Assembly: GCA_900660155.1 (NCBI GenBank)
Contig: CABFPE010000052.1
Location: 1,479,522-1,543,521, forward strand
Direction: 5' to 3'
DNA: 64,000 nt
Source: Hofstenia miamia
Lineage: Eukaryota > Xenacoelomorpha > Acoela > Hofsteniidae
In this document: positions 12,144 to 26,500 of the stretch, piece after piece
Position numbering within the stretch: the stretch's first letter is position 1
How the letters are laid out: each line of letters starts with the position of its first letter
Notes under the pieces: model-generated
Seen by the model: the letters and a program-made list of their open reading frames with translations, nothing else
Told to the model about the DNA's origin: nothing
The model's database searches: none
Program-made: the position numbers and the translations under genes

Positions 12144-14261
12144 GGTTATATGGAAAGATAAATATTTAAAAAACACTTAAAAAGTGGCTAATATTTGCCT
12201 GTTTTACGGTACTGTTTTATTTGCAACAATTCGTAGAACCATGAATTTGAAAAAGTTGTTTTTTATTGTAAAAACTCTTTTATTAGCAACCAGATATAAA
12301 GCAAAATTTCGTAGTCAACTTTTAAATTCTGAAGGATTTTTAAAGCAATTATGGAACGATTTTAGACTTTGGCAAAAAAGATACTAAAAACATTTTAAGC
12401 AGAAACATACTGGTGTTAAGCACCAAGAAATTAATTTGATTATGTAAAAATATTCGTAAAAACTAAACTGCTTATGTAATGTTTAAATAATTAGTTATAA
12501 CGTGTACACCTTTTTGGAAGTAATTTTTAGGGATTCCGACAAAGTGTCTTATATCTTTGTTCAAATTTATACATAACGATGAAATATGATCTTATTCCAG
12601 ACATAATGTAATAAAGAACAAAAAATTATTTAAAAAATTATTTCAGGTTGTTGGTCCGCCAGGTACTGGTAAAACTGACGTTGCTGTTCAGATTATATCA
12701 AATCTCTATCACAATTGGCCAGACCAGCGTACATTAATTGTAACTCATTCGAATCAGGCTCTCAATCAGCTTTTCGAAAAGATTATAGCGCTTGATGTTG
12801 ATGAACGCCATCTACTTCGTTTAGGTCACGGTGAAGAAGCTCTTGAAACGGAGAAGGATTACAGCAGGTTTGTTTCATTTAATCGATTTGTAACTAAATT
12901 TGCACAAAGAAGGGCAGACATAGATTGGATAAGCCTATGTGGACTCCTGGGTAATGCGCATCCATGTGATATAATTTTGCAGTTTTTTGCGGATTTTATA
13001 AATTATATTTTTTGGCGCTGAAAATCTCATAAAATTATTCACTTACACAGTTAATTGAACCGAATTTTTATTATGATTCCACTATGAAACATGCTAGCTT
13101 TTTGAATAGTTCCGCAATTCTTGAATTAAAAAATATTCTGTAATATCCCCGATCCATTGTAACCTAGAATTTTACAATTAGAAAAAATAATATTTTGTTT
13201 AAGTTATATTTTTCAACAGTATTTAGGGTTAAAAATATTTCTTCTATGCATTAAATGCAAAACATTAGTTCTGTGGATATGAGCTAATCTATTGGACTCA
13301 TATGAACCACTTTGCACAAAGCAGTGTCGGGCGATTTTGCTGATACTGAAGCATTGACTGTCAAATCAGAACTCTGCCAGTGTAAAAGATACAAAATTTC
13401 CATTATTATGAATGTTCATCCTGAAGATATGTGCAAAAACACCTATTGTTATTAAAAAATTACGCCTTGCTGAATAAATTGTTGACATTAAGAGTATGTG
13501 AACCTCGATAATGAGATATTGACTTCTAATTATAATTTGATGGTCTACCATACGGAATTTAATTCATTCAAAAATAATTTTGAAGTTATAGCGCATCCTG
13601 GATTATGGGCCTCAATATGTCATTGGAATTTTTTCTAATTTTGGAAATTCTTTGAATTTATATGTCGTCATGGTAATGCAAAAATGGACTAAGGTCCAAA
13701 GTTGGATTTTAAGAAAAAATGTATTCTGTAATAATTGAAAAATTAAATAAGTCTGTGAGTAATTTTCATATTTGTGAGTTGTTTTATTCCTCTAGGAACC
13801 GTACATACTATATAGAATTGATTTTCCATTTGTGGAAATTAGAAAACTTCGAAATTAATTTTTCTTTTTTATGAAACTAAAAAACAAGTGGAGCGAAGAA
13901 ACTAAATTATCGATACTCTATGTACCACAAACAGTTCGAAAATGGTGATATTTTCAAGCTTTTTATATAGAAATATAAAAATATTACAACTATGTCTTGT
14001 TACAAATTTCGTGTATAAATTGCTCAATTAAAAGTATAGATATGCTATGCATATTATATTGAAATTTCATACTAATTTTATACAAGAAAATACAGAAAGC
14101 CAACAAATTCTTGAAAATTTTATTGTTACCTATTTTTGTAAAAATTCATTTGAGAAAAAGTCCAAATTCCCCCAAAGAATTACATACCATATCAATGAAA
14201 TAATGGGGGAGGGTACATAGCGTATCTGTAAATGAGCAAAAAATTTACATACGGAATCTAC

Positions 14262-14297
<36 letters not shown>

Positions 14298-14473
14298 NNN
14301 NNNNNNNNNNNNNNNNNNNNNNNNNNNNNNNNNNNNNNNNNNNNNNNNNNNNNNNNNNNNNNNNNNNNNNNNNNNNNNNNNNNNNNNNNNNNNNNNNNNN
14401 NNNNNNNNNNNNNNNNNNNNNNNNNNNNNNNNNNNNNNNNNNNNNNNNNNNNNNNNNNNNNNNNNNNNNNNNN

Positions 14474-14509
<36 letters not shown>

Positions 14510-17500
14510 TACACTCTACTTTTCCAATTATATTTACTTGTTTGATAAAACTACCGTTATGTTCGTGAATTTTTTGGTGTTTGATTTCAGTTATATTGAA
14601 ATTGAATTAATGATTTTCTGTTTGGAAATGTGTTTACTAACTTAACTTAAATGCTTTTTAGATATGGACGCGTTAACTATATTCTTATATTCTTGCTCAA
14701 CGCATTGAACTTTTGGATGAAGTTAAGCGACTTCAAAATAGTTTGGGCGTCACTGGAGATGTTTCACATACATGTGAAACAGCTGTTCCTCTATCAAGTA
14801 TGTTTTCATGTTTATTAAGTGGCATTAATTTTTAGTTTTTTTGTGAAGCGCTAACATGCTTTCGTATTTTATTCATAATTCCAATTTTTATCCACAACAG
14901 CTAAAAACTAGATTACAATATCTATTCACTTTTTTGAGTTTTGTTATTCATCTTTGATTTATTAGGTGATGTCCCGTTGGGAGGAATTCTATGCTAAAGT
15001 TACTGAGAGTAAGGATGTTGAGCTAATATCAAATTTCTTCCCGTTTACTTTGTTTTTCTGCAATGCGCCACAGGTATTTGTTGAGTTTTGCTCATTGTTT
15101 TAATTATGCTTTGCGTTAATTTTTTGAAACTCATTTGTTTAGCCACTTTTCAAAAAGTTGTCATATGAAGAAGATATGGAAATCGCTGAAGGATGCTGGC
15201 GGCATATTCGTAAAATATTTACTCAATTGGAGGTAATTTTTTTACAGTATAGTACATATAGTTTTATGCGAATGATTTTGATTTCTAATGCCTTGGGAGA
15301 CGACCCCTAATAAAATGTAGCAAATTTCATTTTATTAATTAAATTTAACAAACTTTTTCAAAATGTCCATGTGTTAAAAATGTTACTCAATACCTTTAGT
15401 TAATTTTCTTGAATTTTAATACTTTCCTCTTCTAATAATAGAAAATGATGTTTCAATTAGAGATGGCAGTGAAATGCAGTTGTACTGTTTTAGCGTTAAG
15501 CACTAGTTCAGTCTTACGTATCGTAGTTCATTTCTGTAGACTCATTTTTTATATCCAATTACGATTTTTTCGCATATCATTACTTATTAAATCATCATTT
15601 ACGAAATTTTGAAATATATTTACAAATGAAGGATTAAGTTGGTCTTGAATTGCAAAGGAGCAAAAATCTAAACATTTCAGGAGGGTAGGGAGCAGTGTTG
15701 TAGTCCTACAATTTTCAGTGTGGAGCGCCTCTTTCCATTGGCGATCCCCACCCCAAATTATGCTAATGCAAAAGCCAAATATCAAAATATTTATTTATCT
15801 AAATATAAAAAATGCAAACATTAGCATAAAAACAACTATTTTGTCTTAACCACGCCGACTGTGATATATCCCAAGTTTCTAAGTATAGCTTCATACAAAT
15901 GAGGTGCTATCTTTTTTATCCTTAGTATCTTTGTGAGCTTAATTTGTGGGTCATTTGCAACGTGATGTGCGTGAAAACAGGACTTTACAAATCTATCAGA
16001 TTTCCAAAAGCATAATGGTGGTCCGTTTAATTTTATTAACATCAGTGATGAAACAGTAGTGGTATGTAGTCGGTTCCGTATATCAGTCACAATTGAATTC
16101 ATAGAGCGGAATATTCTTTTGCATTCAGCGTTGCTACTGGCAATGGTGAGTTTGGTGCAGTTAATAAATGGTTTCAAATCCAGAGGTAGTTGCCTTCATA
16201 TGTCATCCTTGTAATTTTAAAAGACATTGTTGACGCTAGTTTCATGAAGACAAAATATTTTACACATTAAATGCACTTCAGGCTCACCAGAATCAGCAGT
16301 CATCACGGTAGACCAATTGCTCTCGTTCAGTCATGTAGTTGTCCTCTTTAAAATTTCGCAAAAAGCTAACAGCTCGTGTTGTTTATTAAACTGGTTAAAA
16401 GTTATTTGTAACTAAGTCCAACATGTTTCACATTGCTATGTAGTGTAGGTAATACCTTGAAAACTTCCATTACGAATCGCTTCATTTGTCTCCAGAGTCT
16501 GTGCACCCAATAGTTTACTTCATGATAGATAACACCTGAATTGTTTGATGAATAAATTTATCTGCATACCACAACGAAATACTTCTGTCTTGCAACAATA
16601 GCAAAAGCTCGGATGTTTCAAACAAGACGTCGTATATGAGCGCAAGTTCTAGCAAAAACTTAAGTTTTTTCAAGAGTCCATCAAAAATGCTCCTTTCCCG
16701 ACAGTCACGTTTATTGTCAAGCGACGTTTTTTGAAAGTGCATGCAAAGAGATTTGTAGTTAGACCACATTTGGAATGAACTGAAAGCTCAAAGCATCATA
16801 AAAGTTCAAAGCTCAAAATATGGACCTACAAAATTATCTTACGCTGTGCTTTAGTTTAGCTCACTGAAAACCTTCTAAGATTTTCCCCTGTGGTTCTTAA
16901 AAATGCTAAGATCTTATCTGCGGCACTTACCCCGCCCTGTGATTTCGCCCCCTTACGTGGGCAGTCGCGCGATCATGAGCGCTCCCCCTCTTTTTTGGTC
17001 TTGTGGAACGCGTTCCCTCACTACATCACTGGTAGAGAGGGGCACGAGGTAAAGGTATTATAATAATTAACCATTGAGACACGCCGTAGGCAATGTCAAA
17101 GTCTACTGCGACCTGCCTCTATAATGTCTCTTTAATATCGCTATTTGTTTGTGAATTATCAGCTCTTTAATTTTCTTCATGCAACCATAAAAGATTTGAA
17201 AAAATTCCTTGGCAGTTTGAGGTTAATCTGTAAAATGGAGTTCAATTAAGATTTTTAGAAATTTCATAAGATCACCTATGCACAATTTCATTTCTTTATG
17301 ATGTTTTCCAAATTCAATTTGAACTTTCTAAATGCTTTATGAATATTGATATAAATTTTAATAATTTACGATATTTTCCATTATTTATTTAATATATCAC
17401 GCTTATATTTATTTTTAGGAATACCGCGCTTTCGAGTTGTTGCGTTCTGGTCTAGACAGATCACACTACCTGTTAGTAAAGGAATCCAAGATCATAGCAA

Positions 17501-20500
17501 TGACTTGCACACATGCAGCTTTGAAGCGTCGTGAAATGGTACAGCTAGGCTTTCAGGTCTGCTTATTGTTATGTAGCAAACTACTTTACCTTTGTGTTAT
17601 TTATATTCTTTAAAAATATGATTTTATTTAAGTCGAGGCTTTCGATTTTTTTATATATTATTCTGGGATATCTAAAATCACTGTTAAAATATGAGATGCA
17701 TAACTCTCATTTCTATTTGAAAAATCTTTGAAATTTTATATTCCATTTAGTTGTTCAATACTAAGACTATATTTACGATTTTCTAATTAGTATCACATTC
17801 CTAAATTTTGTCGAAATTCCACTGCAATTAGCCTATTTGCCAAGGCTTAGTTCAATCTGATCAGCTGTTTTATTTGTTCAAAGATGTGTTTGTAACTAAT
17901 CTGTTGTTTGTCGAAGTAATTCATTTTTCATTTATTTAGTACGACAATATTCTCATGGAAGAATCGGCTCAAATTCTAGAAATCGAGACATTTATCCCAC
18001 TTTTATTGCAGAATCCCGTTGATAGTAGAAGTAGGTTGAAGCGTTGGATTATGATCGGAGATCACCATCAACTTCCTCCTGTTATTCAAAACATGGCATT
18101 CCAGAAATACAGCAATATGGAGCAGTCACTCTTCACACGATTAGTTCGCTTGGGGGTTCCTACAATTGATTTGGATGCACAAGGACGTGCTCGTTCTAGG
18201 TATTCTATTCAATTATTGAAACACGCCTTCCGCAAATTTAATAAAGTTGAGTTCTTCATCAAAGCTTATTAATGTGATAGATTCCATATTTTTATATCGA
18301 GACGATAGCTAAATTTTTGTAAGTACAAATGTTTTAAATGAATGCATATATTTTTTCAAAATTATAGCATATCTACAATGGATGTTTAGCATTTGTGAAT
18401 TGTATAACTGGAGGTACAAATCCTTGGGTAATTTACCGCATGTTGAAGATTTGGATATTTATCAAAAGGCTAACACTGGCCTATGTTTTGATTATCAACT
18501 CATTGATGTTGGGGATTTCAATGGAGTTGGCGAATCGGAGCCCATGTCACATTTTTTTCAGGTAAATAGTAAAGTATATTTTTGGAATCCGCTGCACTGC
18601 ATGTCGATGTATCATAGTTTAGTATGTTACATATTTTACGCATTTATTTTCTTGTATCATGTATTTTGAAATTGATTGCGCCCTTTCTTTAGAATCTTGC
18701 AGAAGCCGAATACGTAGTGGCTTTGTATGTTTACTTACGATTAATTGGTCACCCTGCGTCATCTATTTCTATTTTAACGACTTATAACGGACAGCGGCAT
18801 CTCATTCAGGACATTGTTAATAAAAAATGTCTCAATAACCCGCTGATCGGTGTGCCAAAGGTATTGTTGAAGTGCTCAATTTAATTTTATCTGAAGATTT
18901 CGCATGTACTATGATGTACCATGTGAATGAGATGTTTCTTTTACTTCAAGATTTTACGCTTTGTAAAAGCTATTATTTTTCATTATTTCATTTTTTATAA
19001 GTAATAATTTATGTTTTGCCAGGTGTCCACTGTCGATAAATATCAAGGTCAACAAAATGACTTTATTCTTCTGTCGCTAGTTCGCACCAAATCTGTCGGT
19101 CATCTCAGGTAAGCTGATTCATTTATGTATTTTGCATTGTATTTTCACATATTTGTTAAAACTTCTGTACACATCAAATATAAGATATACATTTCCATTT
19201 TTAATCGACTGTTGAAAGGCCAGTAACAGAATTCCAACCCCCATGTTTGTCTCTATGGTGATAAGAATCTAGGGAATGTGCACTGAGAATCGAGATCAAC
19301 AAAAATCACAATTATTCCTGGAAATGATTTGGAGACTCTATAATTTTCTTTATTATTTAAGCCACAGGTACAATTTCAAATTTATGCATTTTGTCATTTG
19401 GATTCAATTACTTGTGGAAAGGGAAGGAAATAAGGAAACAAGACAAATTTTATTTTTTTAACCCAAAAATCAATATATTTCATTTTTGCGCACGAAAATT
19501 TAATTACAGACAATAGATATTTATCCAATAATCATGCACTTAATGCTTAGTTATTTTATTGCGCTCTTTAAAAATATCAGTGCAATGCTTGAACATCATT
19601 TTCAACACCTTTGAGAAGTGTTGCTGGTCATTATCATTCCAACTTTCCACAATGTGATTTTTCAACTTGTCACTGATGGAAGTTGCCTTCCATTAACATA
19701 TTCTATGTTAAAATGCCTTCTTGGGTGACATCATGACCAATCTATTACTGTCTGTAGTTTCTTGAACGTTGAAATCAATCTATAGTGATGTTAGCACTAT
19801 GTCTATAATCCCATTTTCGTGATGAAATATAGAATAGTTATCATGATAATCATTAATAAAAGAATTCAACAAATTTTCAAGAGTTTTAACGTATTTCTCT
19901 GTATCTTGTGTTCCTTCTAAAACAATAATATTAGGTTAAACTTAGAACAAATTGCCGCTCATACAATTATACCCAATACTACCTACGTTCGTTGAACGGT
20001 GCTGCTTTTCATGCCTGAAGCAGTGTTACTAAAACTGGCAGTCACCAGGACTATCCAAGTTAGATTTTTTGTCACTAAATTTTCCTTGGTGTTACTTTCT
20101 TCCAAATCGCATTTTCACTGAAAAATTTTCCCTGTTCATGTGCTTTGGGGTTAATTTTGGAGCACACTTTTGTTCAACATACCTGAACAGAGAAACATCT
20201 TTGAACATCTGTTTTACTCTATAAGAAGGTGGGTAAGTCGAATTTAATTCCTCCTTCTCATCCTTCTTTCTGACGCCTTTCTAAAGAGACTGCAAATAGA
20301 TCTCTTCAACATCAGAATATCTGAACCTCTCTTCATTTTTGGTTTACATTTGTTCGAAGAGGTGCAGGTGTTTCTCAATGTCAACAGAACTACGACTCAC
20401 TTTTGTGATATGCTAGAAATTCTTAATACAGCAGGAACTGCAGACTTTTCGTTTGACAATGAGTTTAGCATGGAGACAAACACGACCCGATCACAATATT

Positions 20501-23500
20501 TATTACCCGAACCCGCCCCATAAATTTACCGCCATATTTAACGTCTTGAATCTTTCACAAATCAAGTAGTGATTAACATCATCAACATTTTGAGCAGTCA
20601 ATCTAAGTTTGGACCCGAATCCGACCAGACAATTTGATATCCGAACTGACTTGAAACCCGAAATCGGGTAGGGTTTAATCGGATCACCGATGTCACCGTC
20701 TATTAGATGTCTATCCCCTTAACTACTTAATTTATGTAGCATTTCAAACTTACATTTTCATGCAAAAAAAGTTAAGTATATAGATTTTGGGTTAAAAATA
20801 GAATTTGTTTGGTTTACTTATTTATAACTTTTGTATAGCAAAGCCCAATAACAAAATACTTTTTCGAAATTGTGTTTATTGTTAAAATAATAAAGAAGTT
20901 ATTTCTAAATTTATTTCCAGTACTAGACTATTACTAACATCTTTGATTTAATTTCTAGATATTTTTAAAGTTCGGCAGTTTCCAAAAAAAGGGATTGGTT
21001 TCGGTTTTTGCACCTCAAAAACTGCGATTTATGTTTCTTTTAGCTAACTACTATCGTATTGGCAAAACAATATTCAAGAATATAATGCTTTTTAAGGTAT
21101 ATTTTCATAACAATAAATTAAGTTGTTAATCCGTACAATATAATTGCACTTCAACTTGATAAGCATTTTGGCATTTGCTCCAAGTCTATCCCCTTAACTA
21201 CTTAATTTATGTAGCATTTCAAACTTACATTTTCATGCAAAAAAAGTTAAGTATATAGATTTTGGGTTAAAAATAGAATTTGTTTGGTTTACTTATTTAT
21301 AACTTTTGTATAGCAAAGCCCAATAACAAAATACTTTTTCGAAATTGTGTTTATTGTTAAAATAATAAAGAAGTTATTTCTAAATTTATTTCCAGTACTA
21401 GACTATTACTAACATCTTTGATTTAATTTCTAGATATTTTTAAAGTTCGGCAGTTTCCAAAAAAAGGGATTGGTTTCGGTTTTTGCACCTCAAAAACTGC
21501 GATTTATGTTTCTTTTAGCTAACTACTATCGTATTGGCAAAACAATATTCAAGAATATAATGCTTTTTAAGGTATATTTTCATAACAATAAATTGAGTTG
21601 TTAATCCGTACAATATAATTGCACTTCAACTTGACAAGAATTTTGGCGTTTGCTCCAAGAAGATTGCATCGTTTCTTGGAAATAACATTATAGGTGTGTT
21701 TCTGCTAAAAATTGAAAGCTCTGTTTTAATTTCATTTCCTCTATTCAGATTCAGTTTTGATTCTTTTTTCGGTATGCCGAGAGCCCTAATATTTCTATTA
21801 TCTAAATATATAGTGTTTTAGCAAAACTTAGTCATGTTGAAATTTTTAATTCACTGGAGCTTGTTTAATAAATTTGTACCATTCTAGCTTTCATATAAAC
21901 CCTTCCACAATTTTTTGGGAGATTTTCAATTAATGCAAAAATCGGGAACTCAAAAAAATTGGGGCAAATCGTTTGTATATAACTACTGAAAGGCAAGTTT
22001 GCACAGAAGTGGTTTGGCAATGGGAGCTGTGGTGGTGCTTTAAAATCAGTTTTTGGCATAATCCACTGTAAGCACTGTCAACTTGTAGTCTGAAAAACTT
22101 TGAAACAAATGTGGTTGTATAGTTAATACATTTTTCTAATATTTTGATTTAGTATGCTGTCTACTTTAGTTTAACTTAACTTGTAGACTTAAGCAATGCC
22201 TTTTGATAATACTGCAATTTGCATGTGATTCATTTGACGTAGGTGATTTCCATAGTGAAATCTTCTTAAATGTTATTTTCTAACATCAACTGATAGCCTT
22301 AGTGCGTTTGAATCATTCGATTTTGTCATAAAAATTACGATGTTCGCTTCCAAATGTTTCAACAATATTTTAGTTGAAAATTTTCAAGCATAATTAATTT
22401 GTAAACAACATAAATCTTTTGGTTCATCGAAAAGAATATTTAACTATAATTGTGTAACGAAATTTTAATATTATCCAAGTTCTGCATTAATTGCAAAATG
22501 AATTTAGAGATGTACGGCGTCTGATTGTAGCAATGTCGAGAGCACGTCTGGGATTGTATATATTTGGTAGGGTTTCATTATTCAGAGATTGCATCGAACT
22601 TTCTCCAACATTCAAAATTTTGGTTCAACGTCCTCTTCAGTTGTTTCTTCTTCCACATGAAGAACATCCAACAAACAGAAAGGTTAAAGGAGTAAACTAT
22701 AGTTAAATTTTTTAATTAATGTTAATTAACAACATTCTATTTTTATTGGTGTAATATTTTGGAAGATTTTTCTTAATTCAATATTTAAATCAATAATATT
22801 AGTGGATCTTGAGGTTTAAATTAAAACCATTCATTTGTTTGAAAACTGTGTGTTAAGTATTTTATGAAACTGTGTTATATCAAATCAACAGAAGTGCCTG
22901 GGACAAATTAATACATTAAAATTTTTCTTGGATTTCATATTTTTCTTAAGTACAAAGTAGGCTGCAACTTTAACCCCCGACGTTTGCTCCTTTAGATACT
23001 GTAGCTTCCAGAGTAAATTTGCAACAAAATAGCTCCCTGTTCCTGATAACTCAATCAATGTGCCCTAAATTAGGTGAAACATGGCAACATTTGATTTTTT
23101 CAACTAAATTAGATCGTGTCTGAATTTGTCAGGATGACATAAATTTTGTGCAATTGTGTTTTATTTGATGTTTCTTATATAAGTTTTGCATAGAACAGTT
23201 AATTTATATGCAAAACTATAAATATTGAAATCTTAAAATTGTATTTAACTGCTAATGCCTGTAGTTGCAACCTATGTTTTGATTGGGGTCAACCTAATTT
23301 ATTTACAGCCCTGCTTAAGCGGTCTATTTGCCCGAACATTAGATGTGATGGGAATATGAAGTTTTCTAAAAACACAGATTTTCATTGGATAATATCCTAT
23401 GATGTCATCTACTTCAGCCAGAGGAATAAATTTTTACCACATTTACCATAGATATGTTAATGTCCAATAATTTCCAATTTTTAGTGTCTTTGGACAAAGT

Positions 23501-26500
23501 TTTGCGAAAAAATTATTGGTTGAACCGGAGTGTTTGCGATGTAAAATTNCAGTTGTTTCTTCTTCCACATGAAGAACATCCAACAAACAGAAAGGTTAAA
23601 GGAGTAAACTATAGTTAAATTTTTTAATTAATGTTAATTAACAACATTCTATTTTTATTGGTGTAATATTTTGGAAGATTTTTCTTAATTCAATATTTAA
23701 ATCAATAAAATTAGTGGATTTTGAGGTTTAAATTAAAACCATTCATATGTTTGAAAACTGTGTGTTAAGTATTTTATTAAACTGTGTTATATCAAATCAA
23801 CAGAAGTGCCTGGGACAAATTAATACATTAAAATTTTTCTTGGATTTCATATTTTTCTTAAGTACAAAGTAGGCTGCAACTTTAACCCCCGACATTTGCT
23901 CCTTTAGATACTGTAGCTTCCAGAGTAAATTTGCAACAAAATAGCTCCCTGTTCCTGATAACTCAATCAATGTGCCTTAAATTAGGTGAAACATGGCAAC
24001 ATTTGATTTTTTCAACTAAATTAGATCGTGTCTGAATTTGTCAGGGTGACATAAATTTTGTGCAATTGTGTTTTATTTGATGTTTCTTATATAAGTTTTG
24101 CATAGAACAGTTAATTTATATGCAAAACTATAAATATTGAAATCTTAAAATTATATTTAACTTCTAATGCCTGTAGTTGCAACCTATGTTTTGATTGGGG
24201 TCAACCTAATTTATTTACTTCCCTGCTTAAGCTGTCTTTTTGCCTGAACATTAGATGTGATGGGAATTTGAAGTTTTCTAAAAACACAGATTTTCATTGA
24301 ATAATATCCTATGATGTCATCTACTTCAGCCAGAGGAATAATTTTTTACCACATTTACCATAGATATGTTAATGTCCAATAATTTCCAATTTTTAGTGTC
24401 TTTGGACAAAGTTTTGCGAAAAAATTATTGGTTGAACCGGAGTGTTTGCGATGTAAAATTATAATTTCAACAAACATGCATATTTAATTAAAACAACTAT
24501 TATATAAATACGAACCATGTATATCAATTACATTTTTTATATGTATTTTCAATTCATTCTTTTGATTTTCTAGTCCACGTTCTCGAATAGATTCGAAATG
24601 ATTCTTGCAAAAGAAGAAGACACCTCTACATTCTTGGGATAATGAGACTATCTAGCAAGTTTAATGTGAGCAATAGGCTGGCTGTTTCAATTGCACTATG
24701 TTGTTTTCTGAAAAGAATGTCTGTGTTGCAACATGACAATGCACACTCACATTTTACATAAATGTCACAGCCTTCCTTTGCCTGGAAGCTACCCAACACG
24801 TTTTTTGGAAATTCGACGTATCCATTTGAACCAACTGTTTTACCTGTTTTAGTACTTCTACGTGATAATTTCTAAAAAAATGTAAAGCAGCAGTCATCAT
24901 AAACTTTTTGTCTGATATCTTTATTTTTTGTGTCAGAGACTTCTTCTGCTCAAACCCATGACTGTCCCATGGACCGCCTTTCAGATTTATTGCTGTAGAA
25001 CCATTTTTCATTAGTTTTGATTAAGTTTTTTCAATGTGTGACGCTCAAGGGGAGATATTTTCACATTTTCCAAAATGGTTTTTGTCTTTAAATAGTAAAC
25101 CATGTTGTTATCTTTAATTTAATGTAAAATTTATCCTTCAAATCTTAATAGAAAAACCACGAAAATTAGTCAAATAAATTTACAGTGTTTTGTTTTAAAG
25201 CGTTTTGTTATGTGACGTTTTGCGGATGTCAACTTTTCTCAGAGACTACAAGTGCTATTAGCACCAATTTTTGCTACGTTTTGTACCACTTTAGTGTTTG
25301 ACTTCGTTGTACGTCATGAGCCTTAATTTTAAGAAATGTCGAAATTTAACTTATTTGGCACATTTTCAGAATTAGTAACCTGGACTCTCACTGTGTCTTT
25401 GTAAATATTTTGTTGAAAAGGTTTCAGAGTAAATTACTCAGTGGTTTTTATGAAAATGTGACATCTGTTTTGTGTATTTTACCATTTTTGGGAACATAAT
25501 CGCCTTTTTGTAATTAGCATAAAATGTTAATTAGTTGATTAATTTTTGCATAATGAATGGTTTTTTGAAATACTTGAAGCTGTTTTCCTTCATATAAAAG
25601 TAGTTTTGATGTTCTACCGTGGTTCGTTAGGAAATTATTGCACTTTCAATAGATCGTGTCAGATTCTCATGTTTTTACATCAACCTGCTCTTAACACAAA
25701 GAAACATTCTTTTGAAGCAACAATTCGATTGTTTTTTTATTTTTCTTTGAGATGTCTGACAAAACGGTCATGTTTCGAAATTAGTCTCAAGTTTTCTTTG
25801 ACGATTCTTGCGCCATGATGTGCGATATGTCAAATGTATGAATAGTTTTTTAATATAACTAAAAATAACAATGCATACAAGATTGCTCTATAGTCAGCCC
25901 TTTTTTTATTAATATATTTATCCCAGTATAGAATAAACACATGTCTCAAACATTCGGCTTTGTACCTTTAAAATCATGGGAGACAATTTATACCTAATTA
26001 TGTGGAGGTTTGTCATCATAAATTAATATTTAATATTTTAGTTGAAAGAACGGCCTGCTGTTGATCCTTTAATTATACAAAATGTACAGCACATGTGTCA
26101 TTTTGTGTATCAATTTTATGCAGATAAAGTTTCACAAATGAATGAAAACTTACGCGCAAAGGTAAGCATTTGAGAAGCAAATAATTTATAACAAGGGTAA
26201 TACAAGTGCGAGAAATGTTTATGCGAATCGCCCGCGAAATTTTTAATTGGTGATTCATTAAAAGAGTTTTCATTTCAATCCTCACTAAAAGAGTTTGGAT
26301 AAACTGAGCAAAAACTTTTTACATTTTCGATGAAAGCAAAATAATGCCCCTTCCACGTGTAAATTTGAATAGGATACATGAGAATTAACAGATAATGAAA
26401 ACATCCATCGTGTGAAAATTCAGAGCGATTGGTATTTGACATCACCAAGGCGTTTTATTTATTCCCACTAACTAATGCGATCTGTCCTTCACAAATAACA

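Noticed and set aside
14232-14645. Long ORF with runs of Ile-Tyr and unknown residues
   Set aside because: It is a translation of (TA)n and an N gap, not a protein.
23550-23594. Second partial AQR exon n
   Set aside because: Part of a 911-bp assembly-type duplication, lacks acceptor and motif VI.
24754-25011. 85-codon - strand ORF
   Set aside because: No family recognised, overlaps a possible mariner scrap on the other strand, no splice or promoter support.
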